From assembly GCA_002163975.1 (NCBI GenBank), contig CP019636.1, positions 1,489,001-1,553,000 on the forward strand: 64,000 nt of DNA, written 5' to 3'. The notes below the pieces were generated by a model. That model did no database searches. It saw only the letters and a list, made by a program, of their open reading frames with translations, and was not told where the DNA came from. Position 1 is the first letter of the stretch, and each line of letters starts with the position of its first letter. The position numbers were made by a program, and so were the translations under genes. Origin of the DNA: Nostocales cyanobacterium HT-58-2 (GTDB taxonomy: Bacteria; Cyanobacteriota; Cyanobacteriia; Cyanobacteriales; Nostocaceae). Positions 33,476 through 42,245 of this stretch are shown one piece after another.

Positions 33476-36400
33476 TTAACCATCCGTTGCCACCAATTCC
33501 CACAGCGCATCAATTCCACTGCCTACGTATTCTGAATCTTGGTGCTGCGAAATCCATTGGGCGACAGTGGTAGCAACATCACTGGAGTTTTTGCCTAACT
33601 TGCCCAACGCGAATGCTGCATTCTCACGCACCTCAGAATCTTGATCAGCCAGTAGCAAAAGCAGTGCATTCAACACCTCTGCTGATGTATTCCCCAACTT
33701 GCCCAACGCGAATGCTGCATTCTCACGCACCTCAGAATCTTGATCAGCCAGTAGCAAAAGCAGTGCATTCAACACCTCTGCTGATGCATTGCCCAACTTG
33801 CCCAACGCGAATGCTGCATTCTCACGCACCTCAGAATTTTGATCAGTCAGCCGCAAAAGTAGTGCATCCACTACCTCTGCTGATGCATTGCCCAAGTTGC
33901 CCAACGCGAATGCTGCATTCTTATGTATCCAAGAATCCTCATGTTTATCAGCCAGTCGCATCAGCAGTGCATCCACCACCTCTGCTGATGCATTCCCCAA
34001 CTTGCCCAACGCGAATGCTGCAAATGCACGTGTCAAATAACCCTCATTTTTATCAGCCAGTGGCAAAAGCAGTGCATTCACCACTTCTGTTGATGCATTC
34101 GCCAACCCCAAGTTGGCCAACTCCAATGCTGTATTCAAATGCACCTCAAAATCCTCATTTTTATCAGCCAGTTGCAAAAGCAGTGCATTCACCACCTCTG
34201 CTGATGCATTCCCCAAGTTGCCTAACGCGAATGCTGCATTCAAATGCACCTCAGAATGTTTATCAGTCAGCCGCAAAAGTAGTGCATTCACCACCTCTGC
34301 TGATGCATTCCCCAAGTTGCCCAACGCGAATGCTGCATACGCACGCACCTCTAAATTCTCATCTTTATCAGTCAGCCGCAAAAGTAGTGCATTCACCACC
34401 TCTACTGATGTATTCCCCAAGTTGCCCAACGCGGATGCTGCATACGCACGCACCTCTAAATTCTCATCCCATAGTTGCACTATGAGTGTTTTTATAACTT
34501 CTTCTTTTTCCCCCAAAGCTGCACAATATTCTTGCAAACGCACTTCACTAATATATTGTGCTGAGTCTTTCAACATTTGCAGTGCTTGCGCTTCAAACCG
34601 AGTTTCATTCAAACTGCAAAAGCTTTTAAAAACCTGCTCGCGGATTTTTGCACCAACTTGCTCATCATGACTAATTTCCAAATTAACTAATTGCTGCAAA
34701 ATTTGTTGCACTATGCTTTCATCTTGCACTTCTAAATCTTCTGCTAAACAACTAGCAGCAAAGAAAAGGTTACGGTGCAGCCATTCTTCGTAAGGCGTAT
34801 CTTGCTCCAAAATATACTTAAGGAATTTTGCAGTTTTTTTCCGGTGTTGTTGAGCAATGAGTAACAGCAACACTTCACGCCAGTGAGGATCATGGAGATA
34901 TTTTTCGATATGCTCCAACACCACTTCATCACCATCGCCTTCTTGTCTATCCTTGATTTCCTGTGCTGCTAAATATTCCTGAAAAGTTTTGTGGACAAAG
35001 GCGTAGCAGTCTTGCCCTTGTTCATTTAATAAACCTGCACGTTCCTGAATATGTGCTACAAAACGTTCTGCTTCAGCCTTGGCTTGATGTGGCTTGATAG
35101 ATTTTTCTTCAGCAATGAATTCCTTTAATTGCTTAATGAGTTCCTCTTTATCAATTAGGGTACCGCCTTCTCTATCCCCCGTACCTCCTTGACAATGAAT
35201 CCAATAAGCCAGCTGTTGCATCAAGCGTTCAATATCATCGTGATGGAGATATTCACAAGGAAATTTATAATTGAGTTCCTTACCAGCATCCCAGTTCGTT
35301 AATAAGGTCTTCACCGCACGGTCATAAAGTTTGTGTCGCTGTCTGGGTAAATACGCTTCATACCGATGAATCAGGGCAATAATTGTGAGTAACAGTGGGT
35401 TGCGGGCTAATTCTTTGATCCGCTTTTGTTCTCCTAAAGCTTTACGTAAACTTTCTTGTCTTCTTTGTGATTCTTCTGGATCTTGAAAGCGGCTTTCATA
35501 CCACTTTTTCACAAATAATTCAATTTCGGCATCGTCAAACGACTCCAACGTATAATGGGGAAACTCCTCTGTGCGGAAAAAGACGCTTTTATATCCTGCT
35601 GGACGAGATGTAATGATTGTTCTGTTTTCCGGATATTGACCTAAGAATACTTCAATCTGATTGACTACTTCGTAACGCTTTGCCTCGCTTGCAACCTCAT
35701 CTAAACCATCAAGTAAAATTAACGCTCGTCCATCATCCAGCCAATATTCAAAAAAGCCTGTTGGCAGTTCTTTAACTTGTAAATTGCCGCTAGCAAACTG
35801 TCTAATATAATCTAAAATACTCAGATGCTCTGCACGTTTAGCTAAATCCCGAATTTTAATAATAATTGGTAGTAAATCTGTGTCTGCTCCTAAACCAAGA
35901 GTTTCTAGTTGTTTCTCGGCTAGCATCACAGCAAAGTAACTCATCAAAGTTGTCTTACCAGAGCCGGGTACGCCCAAAAGGACAAATTTTTTAGATGTGC
36001 TTTCAGTTAATAACTTTTGTGCAGAAAATCTTTTGCCAGAATTTTTGTCAATGAGTCCTATTTGCCTTTGCTCTCGGAGTAATTCTGCTTGACGTTCGCC
36101 GATACCTGTTGCTTCCAAGTTAGCTTCCAAGAATACAAAATCTTTTTTATCAGCAAAACTTCTCTCTCGAATATCTTCTACCACATCAGGCATCACAAAA
36201 ATTTGCGGTAACTGAGCAGATTTATCGACTTCTTGTCCTTCAACAGCAATACCAGCAAATTTGACATCATCAAAGTAATTCGCTATTTGTTTGAGATAAT
36301 CTTTCTTAGCAATTTTATATTTTAAATATGCACTTGTCTTTTCAAAATAAGTATCAGCAAAAATTTTTAGCCAATTTTCAACACTATTTTCAGGGAATTT

Positions 36401-36751
36401 TAATTTTTGGTTTTCGGCTGCTATGCGTTCTTTAAAAATCTGAATTAACAAATCTAAGTTAGGAGTGATTTCATTCTCCTGTAGTGGCTTTTGTAATTCT
36501 TGTAAAACAGCTGTATTTGTAAAAAAGCGTGACAAAACCTCCTTTTGAGTCTTGTCATCGCAATGATAAAACAATTGTTGTGCATAGGACTGCTTTTCAT
36601 CCCATTCCTGAGCAGCGGTAATACCTGCTTCTAAGGCTTTTTCTAAATCGGTAGGATTTAATGCACTATTAATTTTAGAAAACAGTGGTTTTAGTAGTGG
36701 AGATACAGCCGGAATAACTGCCTTGATTATGGCAGTCGCTTCTAAGGGCAT
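33476..36751 (-). CDS. NACHT NTPase with C-terminal HEAT repeats
   Basis: 1091 residues. Residues about 1-245 are a helical N-terminal region of unknown role. The NACHT domain follows: Walker A GVPGSGKTT (about 260-268), Walker B ALILLDGLDEV (about 348) and sensor RTIITSRPAGY. A helical middle contains FVHKTFQEYLAAQE. The last 320 residues are nine HEAT-like repeats (AAFALGKLGNASAEVVNALL). Such NLR-like proteins include bacterial anti-phage systems (bNACHT), where the C-terminal repeats sense the invader. The effector here is not identified. The last repeats are nearly identical in DNA (99-bp period). Confidence 0.88.
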   Translation of the reverse strand: MPLEATAIIKAVIPAVSPLLKPLFSKINSALNPTDLEKALEAGITAAQEWDEKQSYAQQLFYHCDDKTQKEVLSRFFTNTAVLQELQKPLQENEITPNLDLLIQIFKERIAAENQKLKFPENSVENWLKIFADTYFEKTSAYLKYKIAKKDYLKQIANYFDDVKFAGIAVEGQEVDKSAQLPQIFVMPDVVEDIRERSFADKKDFVFLEANLEATGIGERQAELLREQRQIGLIDKNSGKRFSAQKLLTESTSKKFVLLGVPGSGKTTLMSYFAVMLAEKQLETLGLGADTDLLPIIIKIRDLAKRAEHLSILDYIRQFASGNLQVKELPTGFFEYWLDDGRALILLDGLDEVASEAKRYEVVNQIEVFLGQYPENRTIITSRPAGYKSVFFRTEEFPHYTLESFDDAEIELFVKKWYESRFQDPEESQRRQESLRKALGEQKRIKELARNPLLLTIIALIHRYEAYLPRQRHKLYDRAVKTLLTNWDAGKELNYKFPCEYLHHDDIERLMQQLAYWIHCQGGTGDREGGTLIDKEELIKQLKEFIAEEKSIKPHQAKAEAERFVAHIQERAGLLNEQGQDCYAFVHKTFQEYLAAQEIKDRQEGDGDEVVLEHIEKYLHDPHWREVLLLLIAQQHRKKTAKFLKYILEQDTPYEEWLHRNLFFAASCLAEDLEVQDESIVQQILQQLVNLEISHDEQVGAKIREQVFKSFCSLNETRFEAQALQMLKDSAQYISEVRLQEYCAALGEKEEVIKTLIVQLWDENLEVRAYAASALGNLGNTSVEVVNALLLRLTDKDENLEVRAYAAFALGNLGNASAEVVNALLLRLTDKHSEVHLNAAFALGNLGNASAEVVNALLLQLADKNEDFEVHLNTALELANLGLANASTEVVNALLLPLADKNEGYLTRAFAAFALGKLGNASAEVVDALLMRLADKHEDSWIHKNAAFALGNLGNASAEVVDALLLRLTDQNSEVRENAAFALGKLGNASAEVLNALLLLLADQDSEVRENAAFALGKLGNTSAEVLNALLLLLADQDSEVRENAAFALGKLGKNSSDVATTVAQWISQHQDSEYVGSGIDALWELVATDG

Positions 36752-36963
36752 ATTTTGACCTCATGCTCAACCGTCTTAAAATGTATTATGGCTTACTTGC
36801 AAGTATGACTAGTCAAGGTTTGAGGCTATTTTAAGAGAGATTAGGATCTACAGGTATCAATGTGTACTTACGAAAAGCACTTTTTTACAAAATATTAGTA
36901 AATCGTTAACTCTAACATAAACTACGCGAATTCGCACAAGTATGTGCGTTACCATCCTATTAA

Positions 36964-36979
36964 TGTAAATCACATTACA
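36964..36979. promoter_or_regulatory. Candidate NtcA-binding site
   Basis: TGTAAATCACATTACA matches the consensus TGTA-N8-TACA perfectly. It ends only 7 bp before the ATG of the DUF6464 gene, so NtcA binding here would block rather than activate that start, unless the mRNA begins elsewhere. Confidence 0.45.
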
Positions 36980-36986
36980 AAAGCTT

Positions 36987-37346
36987 ATGGAACCAGATTC
37001 TTTACCAACCGAGGTGATTCTGATGCACTCGCGTCAATCCCTCGGTAGTGTGAAACTTGATTGGACTCCACAACCTGGAAACTACGTTGACTTTGAAGGG
37101 AAAACCTACGCAGTCCTAGAACGCCGCCACCGCTATCAATTTAAGGCAGGGCGCTATCGATTGCAAAAAATTGCTTTATATGTACAATCTGCTCAACGAC
37201 CAAGTGAAAAAAGTCTTGTAGGAGGGCGCTGGGTCATCGGTGATGCTAGTTGCCGCTACAATGCTTGTTCAGAAATCATTCGTTGCGCAGTTAACCCTGA
37301 GGGACCATGTGAAACTTGCCGTTACTACGAGAGTGCAGAATGCTGA
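36987..37346 (+). CDS. DUF6464 family protein
   Basis: 119 residues, a conserved cyanobacterial family of unknown function. It has a beta-rich N-terminus (SVKLDWTPQPGNYVDFEGKTYAVLERRHRYQF) and a C-terminal Cys-rich part (CRYNACSEIIRCAVNPEGPCETCRYYESAEC) with six cysteines, perhaps a metal or redox site. Divergent from the NACHT gene. A candidate NtcA box overlaps its translation start region. Confidence 0.75.
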   Translation: MEPDSLPTEVILMHSRQSLGSVKLDWTPQPGNYVDFEGKTYAVLERRHRYQFKAGRYRLQKIALYVQSAQRPSEKSLVGGRWVIGDASCRYNACSEIIRCAVNPEGPCETCRYYESAEC

Positions 37347-37355
37347 GTTCCGTAG

Positions 37356-37373
37356 ACGCCTCAACGGCGTTTT
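37356..37373 (+). terminator. Possible intrinsic terminator after DUF6464 gene
   Basis: ACGCC-TCAAC-GGCGT stem-loop followed by TTTT, 10 bp after the stop codon. The stem is short (5 bp). Confidence 0.45.
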
Positions 37374-37466
37374 CCTACCGGGTGTGCTGAGTGGGATTTA
37401 AAAAAAAAGCAAAAATCACCCAGAATTGATTGTTAAGAACTCACAACTCTACCCACGACTCAGCAC

Positions 37467-38474
37467 TCAAGACTCAGAACCTCCGAACACTTCCCCCACG
37501 GCTAAACGCATACCATTAACAAAATCCCATCCCGACTGGGGACGTTTTCCAGCCGGTTGAACTTCGCGCAATAACAATAAACCTTCTCCAGTTTGAACAA
37601 TTGCTCCTATCCCCTTGACGATGCTGACAACTTGCCCTGGACTACCTGATAAGGTTGATACATCAGGCAATTTATGACGAACATCTACAATCTCTGGTGG
37701 TAGCGCATCATCATAAGCATCACCAAGGGGGGCAGTAGCGGTTATTTTTAGTGGTTGGTTACGAAAGGTGGTGGTACAGTCTGGATAAAAGCCTCTGATT
37801 TGATTGTGTAATTGTATGGCACTTCTTGACCAATCCAATTGATAATCCTCTTTCTTAATCAAAGGCGCATAAGTCGCTTGAGAATTATCTTGAGGAATGG
37901 GCTCAATTTCCTGTTGTTCCAGCTTCAACAAAGTGTCCACCAACAAGTCTGCACCCATAACAGCAAGTTTTTCTGCCAAATCATGAGCATTATCCTGTAA
38001 TCCTATCGGTGTAGTCGCTTTGAGAAGCATCGTACCAGTATCCATCCCCGCATCCATCAGCATTGTTGTGATACCAGTTTCAGCCTCGCCGTTATACAAA
38101 CTCCATTGAATGGGGGCAGCACCACGATACTGGGGCAAAATTGAGCCATGTACATTGATGCAACCTAATTTAGGCATATCCAAAATTTCTTGAGAAAGAA
38201 TTTGCCCGTAGGCAACGACGACAAATACATCTGCGTCTACTTCTTTGAGTTTTGTTAAAGTTTCAGTGTCTTTTTTTACCCTTGGTGGTTGCCACACAGG
38301 TATGTTAGCAGTGGTGGCGACGGCTTTTACTGGTGAAGGTGTTAGTTGATTACCGCGTCCCCGTCGTTTGTCAGGCTGCGTGACAACTGCCAGAACATCA
38401 AATTCTGGATGATTCAATAGTTTTTCTAGCGTAGGTACAGCGAAACTCGGAGTGCCGAAGAATATGATTTTCAT
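37467..38474 (-). CDS. fmt: Methionyl-tRNA formyltransferase
   Basis: 335 residues from the ATG of [19 protein letters not shown] (three codons inside the longest frame). It formylates initiator Met-tRNA with 10-formyl-THF. The N-terminal formyltransferase domain has [22 protein letters not shown] with the catalytic Asn-His region and the SLLP-like SILP loop. The C-terminal OB-fold domain (about 205-330) ends in [11 protein letters not shown]. No def gene is adjacent. Confidence 0.95.
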   Translation of the reverse strand: MKIIFFGTPSFAVPTLEKLLNHPEFDVLAVVTQPDKRRGRGNQLTPSPVKAVATTANIPVWQPPRVKKDTETLTKLKEVDADVFVVVAYGQILSQEILDMPKLGCINVHGSILPQYRGAAPIQWSLYNGEAETGITTMLMDAGMDTGTMLLKATTPIGLQDNAHDLAEKLAVMGADLLVDTLLKLEQQEIEPIPQDNSQATYAPLIKKEDYQLDWSRSAIQLHNQIRGFYPDCTTTFRNQPLKITATAPLGDAYDDALPPEIVDVRHKLPDVSTLSGSPGQVVSIVKGIGAIVQTGEGLLLLREVQPAGKRPQSGWDFVNGMRLAVGEVFGGSES

Positions 38475-39513
38475 AAGAGTCAAGAGTCAGGAGTCAGGAG
38501 TCAAGAGTTATTCGAGTATCGACTCTAGAATATATATCAGCCAATGCGCTTGCTGTGAACGATCGCTCTAAATAAGTAGTTAGGCAAAATTAAAGTTATG
38601 GCTGGGTAAGAAGCGGGCTCCCTGCTTCTTAGCTGACTCGTGTATATTTGGATATTTGCTTCTTTAAGTACAAATTCGTGCATTTTCTTAAAACAAAAGC
38701 TCTCTGAGTGGAGTTATAATGAACTCGCTGGAATTTAAGCCAGTATTCACCGCATCTGCTTTAGCCAAGCCTCACTGTTTGCCAGTGTCTGACGACAAGC
38801 TGCTAGTTTCTGTGGGAGAATTTTCCTCCCTTGAACTGGTCACTGTCTCATGGCGCCCCGTGCGTCTACGCGTTTCATTTATATATATTTTCTGGAACTC
38901 CGCCTCTGTAGCTGAGATTCCAAGCCAGTGGTGTGATCTTGTCATTGTTACAACTAGTCATGCGGTTTTTTGCAGTCTATTTTGTAATAATTTCTTTTGG
39001 CTAGATATTCAGTATTAATTTCTAAGTTGGCTTGGTTGCAAATTTACTTTGCAAATTTTTAAAGTTAAAGCCATACTAGTACCGTTATCGGTATCTGCAG
39101 TGTGGTTAAGGAAAAAAGGTGATGCTTACACCGAGTAAAAGCGTGCGTGTACGCCATCCCTCATAGCCAAGCTCAATGACTTCTTGCGGCACATCCTCAG
39201 TAGTTTCACGAATCATCAACGCCCTTGTAACCATACTTGTATTTGGATTTAGTTGGGTGTTTGTAGCAGCAAAATTTCTGTCACATAGTGATTTCCCCCA
39301 GAAGCTGCACGAATAGTATACTGGCATCTGCTCCCAAAAATCTGGTAAATGCAATGCGTAGTCAAAAATACCCATTTTTGTAAAAGTATGCGAAATTTGA
39401 CTGGAATATCTCGTTAAAACTAGGAGTTCCTTGTTATACATATAATGATGGCTTGCCCCATAGCTGTATAGGCACTGCTTCTCGCACAGCAACCCCTTCT
39501 AGAGAGTCAACAA
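38475..39513. other. 1-kb gap of uncertain content
   Basis: Starts with GAGTCAGGAGTC-type repeats (38476-38508). A plus-strand frame at 38719-39018 (99 codons, GGAG before the ATG) and a minus-strand frame at 39106-39492 (128 codons) show no family resemblance or convincing coding character. No RNA gene is seen. The promoter of the following secreted protein gene is presumably near 39450-39500. Confidence 0.45.
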
Positions 39514-40845
39514 ATGCTCAAACACCTTATGCTGTCTGGATGGTTCCGCGTGCAACCATTCTTCAAGTACTCTTTGTATGTGATACTGATCGCACCATTA
39601 GTAGCAGCATCAGCTCACACGACTTCAGCAAAACAAACACAAGCAGCTAGTATCTCTTCCGTCACTTCAGAATCTAACTCTGTGTTATCTGACTCTGTGT
39701 CAAATAAAACGGCTGCTGTTGATGACGCTAATTTCATTTCAGTATCAAAAGCAGATCAAATCTCATCCTTTAGAGAAAAATCTCACTCTCTACCAGTGTT
39801 TATGGCTGCGGTTTCCAAACCGCAAATCAGAGTAGATAGAATCGAGGATTGGACTGTCGAAGATGATTCTGCTTCAGTTCAAATGCCTGATTATGATCCA
39901 TTGGCAGCAGTTGAACTAGCGCCATCAATCACAGAACCTCACTCAGCGTCAAAGGGAGCGGCTAGTCAAGATGATTTGGTGCAACGCTTGAAAGCCTCTA
40001 AAGTTCAAGCCGTGGCATTAAATGACTCTCACTCAACAGAAGTGGTTGCCGCGCAAAGATTGGAAGCAGTTAAAATTGACCCTCTGAAAGAATCACAACA
40101 AAAGTCCACAACAGTGTCTGTTGTGGAACAATCACAACAAACTCAAGCCGAACAGCAAGACCCAATAGGCAGCCCTCATCCCATTCCCTGGGTATGGATA
40201 CAAAATACTCAAGAGGCGATCGCTTCCAAGGGTGGTTCTGGAGTGCGTTACCACCGCAGTGTGCCTGTGATTTCTCCGGATGGTAGATATGCTATGTACA
40301 GCCGTGTACAACTAGAAGTCAAACCACAAATGTACAATAGCCGGGTCACGAGCGTTCTGTTTGTAGAAGATAGACGCACTGGGAACTTGCGCGTAGTTAG
40401 CTCAACTGCTCCTATTAAAGATCCTCTGTTGAAGGTTCAGGTGGCTTCGCAAAATGGTGATGCACTGGGAAGTATTGCAGTGTTAGTGCCGGTGAGTTGG
40501 TCACAGAAGGGCGATCGCTTTTTAGCACGCAAGTTTGAAGGGGCGATGAGCACTTCCGATGTCACAGACTATGCCGTGATTTGGGACCGGAATCAAAATC
40601 GCTCTCAAAGTGTCTCTCCTTCACAACAAGAACACAGGCATGAGATTGCTGTGTTGTTGGGTTGGAGTAAAACTCAACCTGACCAGGTGTTATTCCGCGC
40701 TGGTGAACTAGGCGAAGAAGAGTGGCCTTTGATGACAGTTGCAGATGATGGCAAAACTGTCGCTGCTACAAATGCAGATCAGCCTGTTGTCTATGGTCAA
40801 AGGGTCAAAGAAGTTTGGGCAGGTCCACAAGTTGCATACAGATAG
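39514..40845 (+). CDS. Exported hypothetical protein with beta-propeller-like C-terminus
   Basis: 443 residues. The N-terminus (SGWFRVQPFFKYSLYVILIAPLVAASAHTTSA) looks like a signal peptide. Residues about 40-215 are Ser/Gln/Ala-rich and disordered-looking. The C-terminal half begins PHPIPWVWIQNTQEA and contains VISPDGRYAMYSRV, LFVEDRRTGNLRVVSS and PVSWSQKGDRFLARKFEG, resembling WD40/TolB-like blades. It is a conserved type in filamentous cyanobacteria, without known function. It converges on the min cluster and ends at a clear terminator. Confidence 0.7.
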   Translation: MLKHLMLSGWFRVQPFFKYSLYVILIAPLVAASAHTTSAKQTQAASISSVTSESNSVLSDSVSNKTAAVDDANFISVSKADQISSFREKSHSLPVFMAAVSKPQIRVDRIEDWTVEDDSASVQMPDYDPLAAVELAPSITEPHSASKGAASQDDLVQRLKASKVQAVALNDSHSTEVVAAQRLEAVKIDPLKESQQKSTTVSVVEQSQQTQAEQQDPIGSPHPIPWVWIQNTQEAIASKGGSGVRYHRSVPVISPDGRYAMYSRVQLEVKPQMYNSRVTSVLFVEDRRTGNLRVVSSTAPIKDPLLKVQVASQNGDALGSIAVLVPVSWSQKGDRFLARKFEGAMSTSDVTDYAVIWDRNQNRSQSVSPSQQEHRHEIAVLLGWSKTQPDQVLFRAGELGEEEWPLMTVADDGKTVAATNADQPVVYGQRVKEVWAGPQVAYR

Positions 40846-40951
40846 GAAAAATTTGCTCATAATCAAGACTAACAAAGGAGCAACAGGAACTCCTACGAAT
40901 AAAGAAAGTCTTCCTTATGGGCAATTAGACTGATTTGATTTCAAACTGAAC

Positions 40952-40985
40952 CCCGTTGTAGTTGGTCGCTATAGCGGGATTTTTT
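40952..40985 (+). terminator. Intrinsic terminator
   Basis: CCCGTTGTAG and CTATAGCGGG form a 10-bp stem (two G-T pairs) around TTGGTCG, followed by ATTTTTT. It lies about 105 bp after the exported-protein gene. Confidence 0.8.
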
Positions 40986-41053
40986 CTATGATAAACGATT
41001 ATTCATCCGTCATTATACTGATGACAAAAGAAAAAGTGTCAAACGACTCAGAC

Positions 41054-41356
41054 TTAATCACTACTCTTTAACTCAGATGTCATTTCATCGGGAGTTTCTT
41101 TCACTCGACGGATGGGTAAATTGGCAATTAAAGCTGTCGTCCTTTGATTGCTTTCTAGAGTAAACTCCAAGCCATCTGTCTCAATTTCCACGTAACGACA
41201 GACAATTTCTAGAATTTCTTGCCGCATCTTTTCCAGCATCTGAGGGTTTAAGTCAGCGCGATCATGGGCAATGACTAATTGCAAGCGGCGTTTAACTTGA
41301 GTGCGACTGTTGTCAACACTCCGAAGAAAAAGTCGTTCTAAAAGTTCAAGAATCAT
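41054..41356 (-). CDS. minE: Cell division topological specificity factor
   Basis: 100 residues. An N-terminal amphipathic helix and anti-MinCD region ([34 protein letters not shown]) is followed by the dimerisation domain ([23 protein letters not shown]). It stimulates MinD ATPase at the membrane and keeps the Z-ring at mid-cell. Last gene of the minCDE cluster, 30 bp after minD. Confidence 0.95.
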   Translation of the reverse strand: MILELLERLFLRSVDNSRTQVKRRLQLVIAHDRADLNPQMLEKMRQEILEIVCRYVEIETDGLEFTLESNQRTTALIANLPIRRVKETPDEMTSELKSSD

Positions 41357-41386
41357 TGCGGATTGGTGGGAGCAGACGGGATGAAG

Positions 41387-42193
41387 TTAAATGATTTTTG
41401 TCCACAACAACCTTCTAAGACGGCTGAAGATGTTGTCATCAGACGAGTCTAGCTCAAGAAAATCGACCGTTTCCCCTTCCAATCTACGGGCTATGTTATC
41501 AAAAGCTGTGGCAGCTAAAGAAGGATTCTCTGCTAACACTAAAGGTTCGCCGCGATTGGTAGAGACAATAACACGCTCATCGTCAGGGACAACTCCAATC
41601 AAAGGAATTGCGAGAAGTTCCTGAACATCTTGAACTGACATCATATCATTTGCCCGTACCATTGCGGGTCTGATACGGTTAATAATCAAATGAATACGCT
41701 TAATTCCTTGTGCCTCTAGTAACCCAACAACGCGATCAGCATCACGGACTGAGGCAATCTCTGGAGTGGTTACAATCAGGGCTTCTTTTGCTGGGGCAGT
41801 TGCATTTTTAAACCCCATTTCAATTCCTGCTGGGCTATCAAGCAAAACATATTCATATTTCTGCGCCAGTGCATTCACCAATAATTTCATCTGGTCAGGA
41901 TTGACCGCGTCTTTGGTGCGATTTTGTGCCGCAGGTAACAAAACGAGATTCGGTTGCCGCTTGTCCTTCACCAAAGCTTGTTCTAAGCGACACTCTCTAG
42001 CCAAGACTTCAACCGCAGTGTACACTATGCGGTTCTCTAGCCCCAGCAGCAAATCTAAATTTCTCAGACCAAAATCCGCATCAACCAAAGCGACTTGACG
42101 CCCCATTTTGGCTAAAGCCATCCCCAAATTTGCTGTAACCGTGGTTTTCCCCACCCCTCCCTTGCCGGAGGTAATAACAATAATGCGAGTCAT
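41387..42193 (-). CDS. minD: Septum site-determining ATPase
   Basis: 268 residues. Deviant Walker A GKGGVGKTT, then DADFGLRNLDLLLGLENR, and a C-terminal amphipathic membrane-targeting helix (FSRLRRLLWTKII). MinD binds the membrane with ATP, recruits MinC to block FtsZ away from mid-cell, and is released by MinE. It is 52 bp after minC and 30 bp before minE. Confidence 0.97.
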   Translation of the reverse strand: MTRIIVITSGKGGVGKTTVTANLGMALAKMGRQVALVDADFGLRNLDLLLGLENRIVYTAVEVLARECRLEQALVKDKRQPNLVLLPAAQNRTKDAVNPDQMKLLVNALAQKYEYVLLDSPAGIEMGFKNATAPAKEALIVTTPEIASVRDADRVVGLLEAQGIKRIHLIINRIRPAMVRANDMMSVQDVQELLAIPLIGVVPDDERVIVSTNRGEPLVLAENPSLAATAFDNIARRLEGETVDFLELDSSDDNIFSRLRRLLWTKII

Positions 42194-42245
42194 GACAGAA
42201 ACGAGCTCGATTAGTGATTAAAAAATATACAACAATAAAAAAGAT

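Noticed and set aside
33613..34485. 290-codon plus-strand frame of repeated LHSHAPQN-type peptides
   Set aside because: It is the complement of the HEAT-repeat part of the NACHT gene; openness follows from the 99-bp period, and the minus frame has clear domain support.
38719..39018. 99-codon plus-strand frame with GGAG before its ATG
   Set aside because: Composition is not protein-like and no family is recognised; left as part of a gap of uncertain content.
39106..39492. 128-codon minus-strand frame
   Set aside because: No domain, Cys/Tyr/His-rich random-looking N-terminus, overlaps the likely promoter of the next gene.
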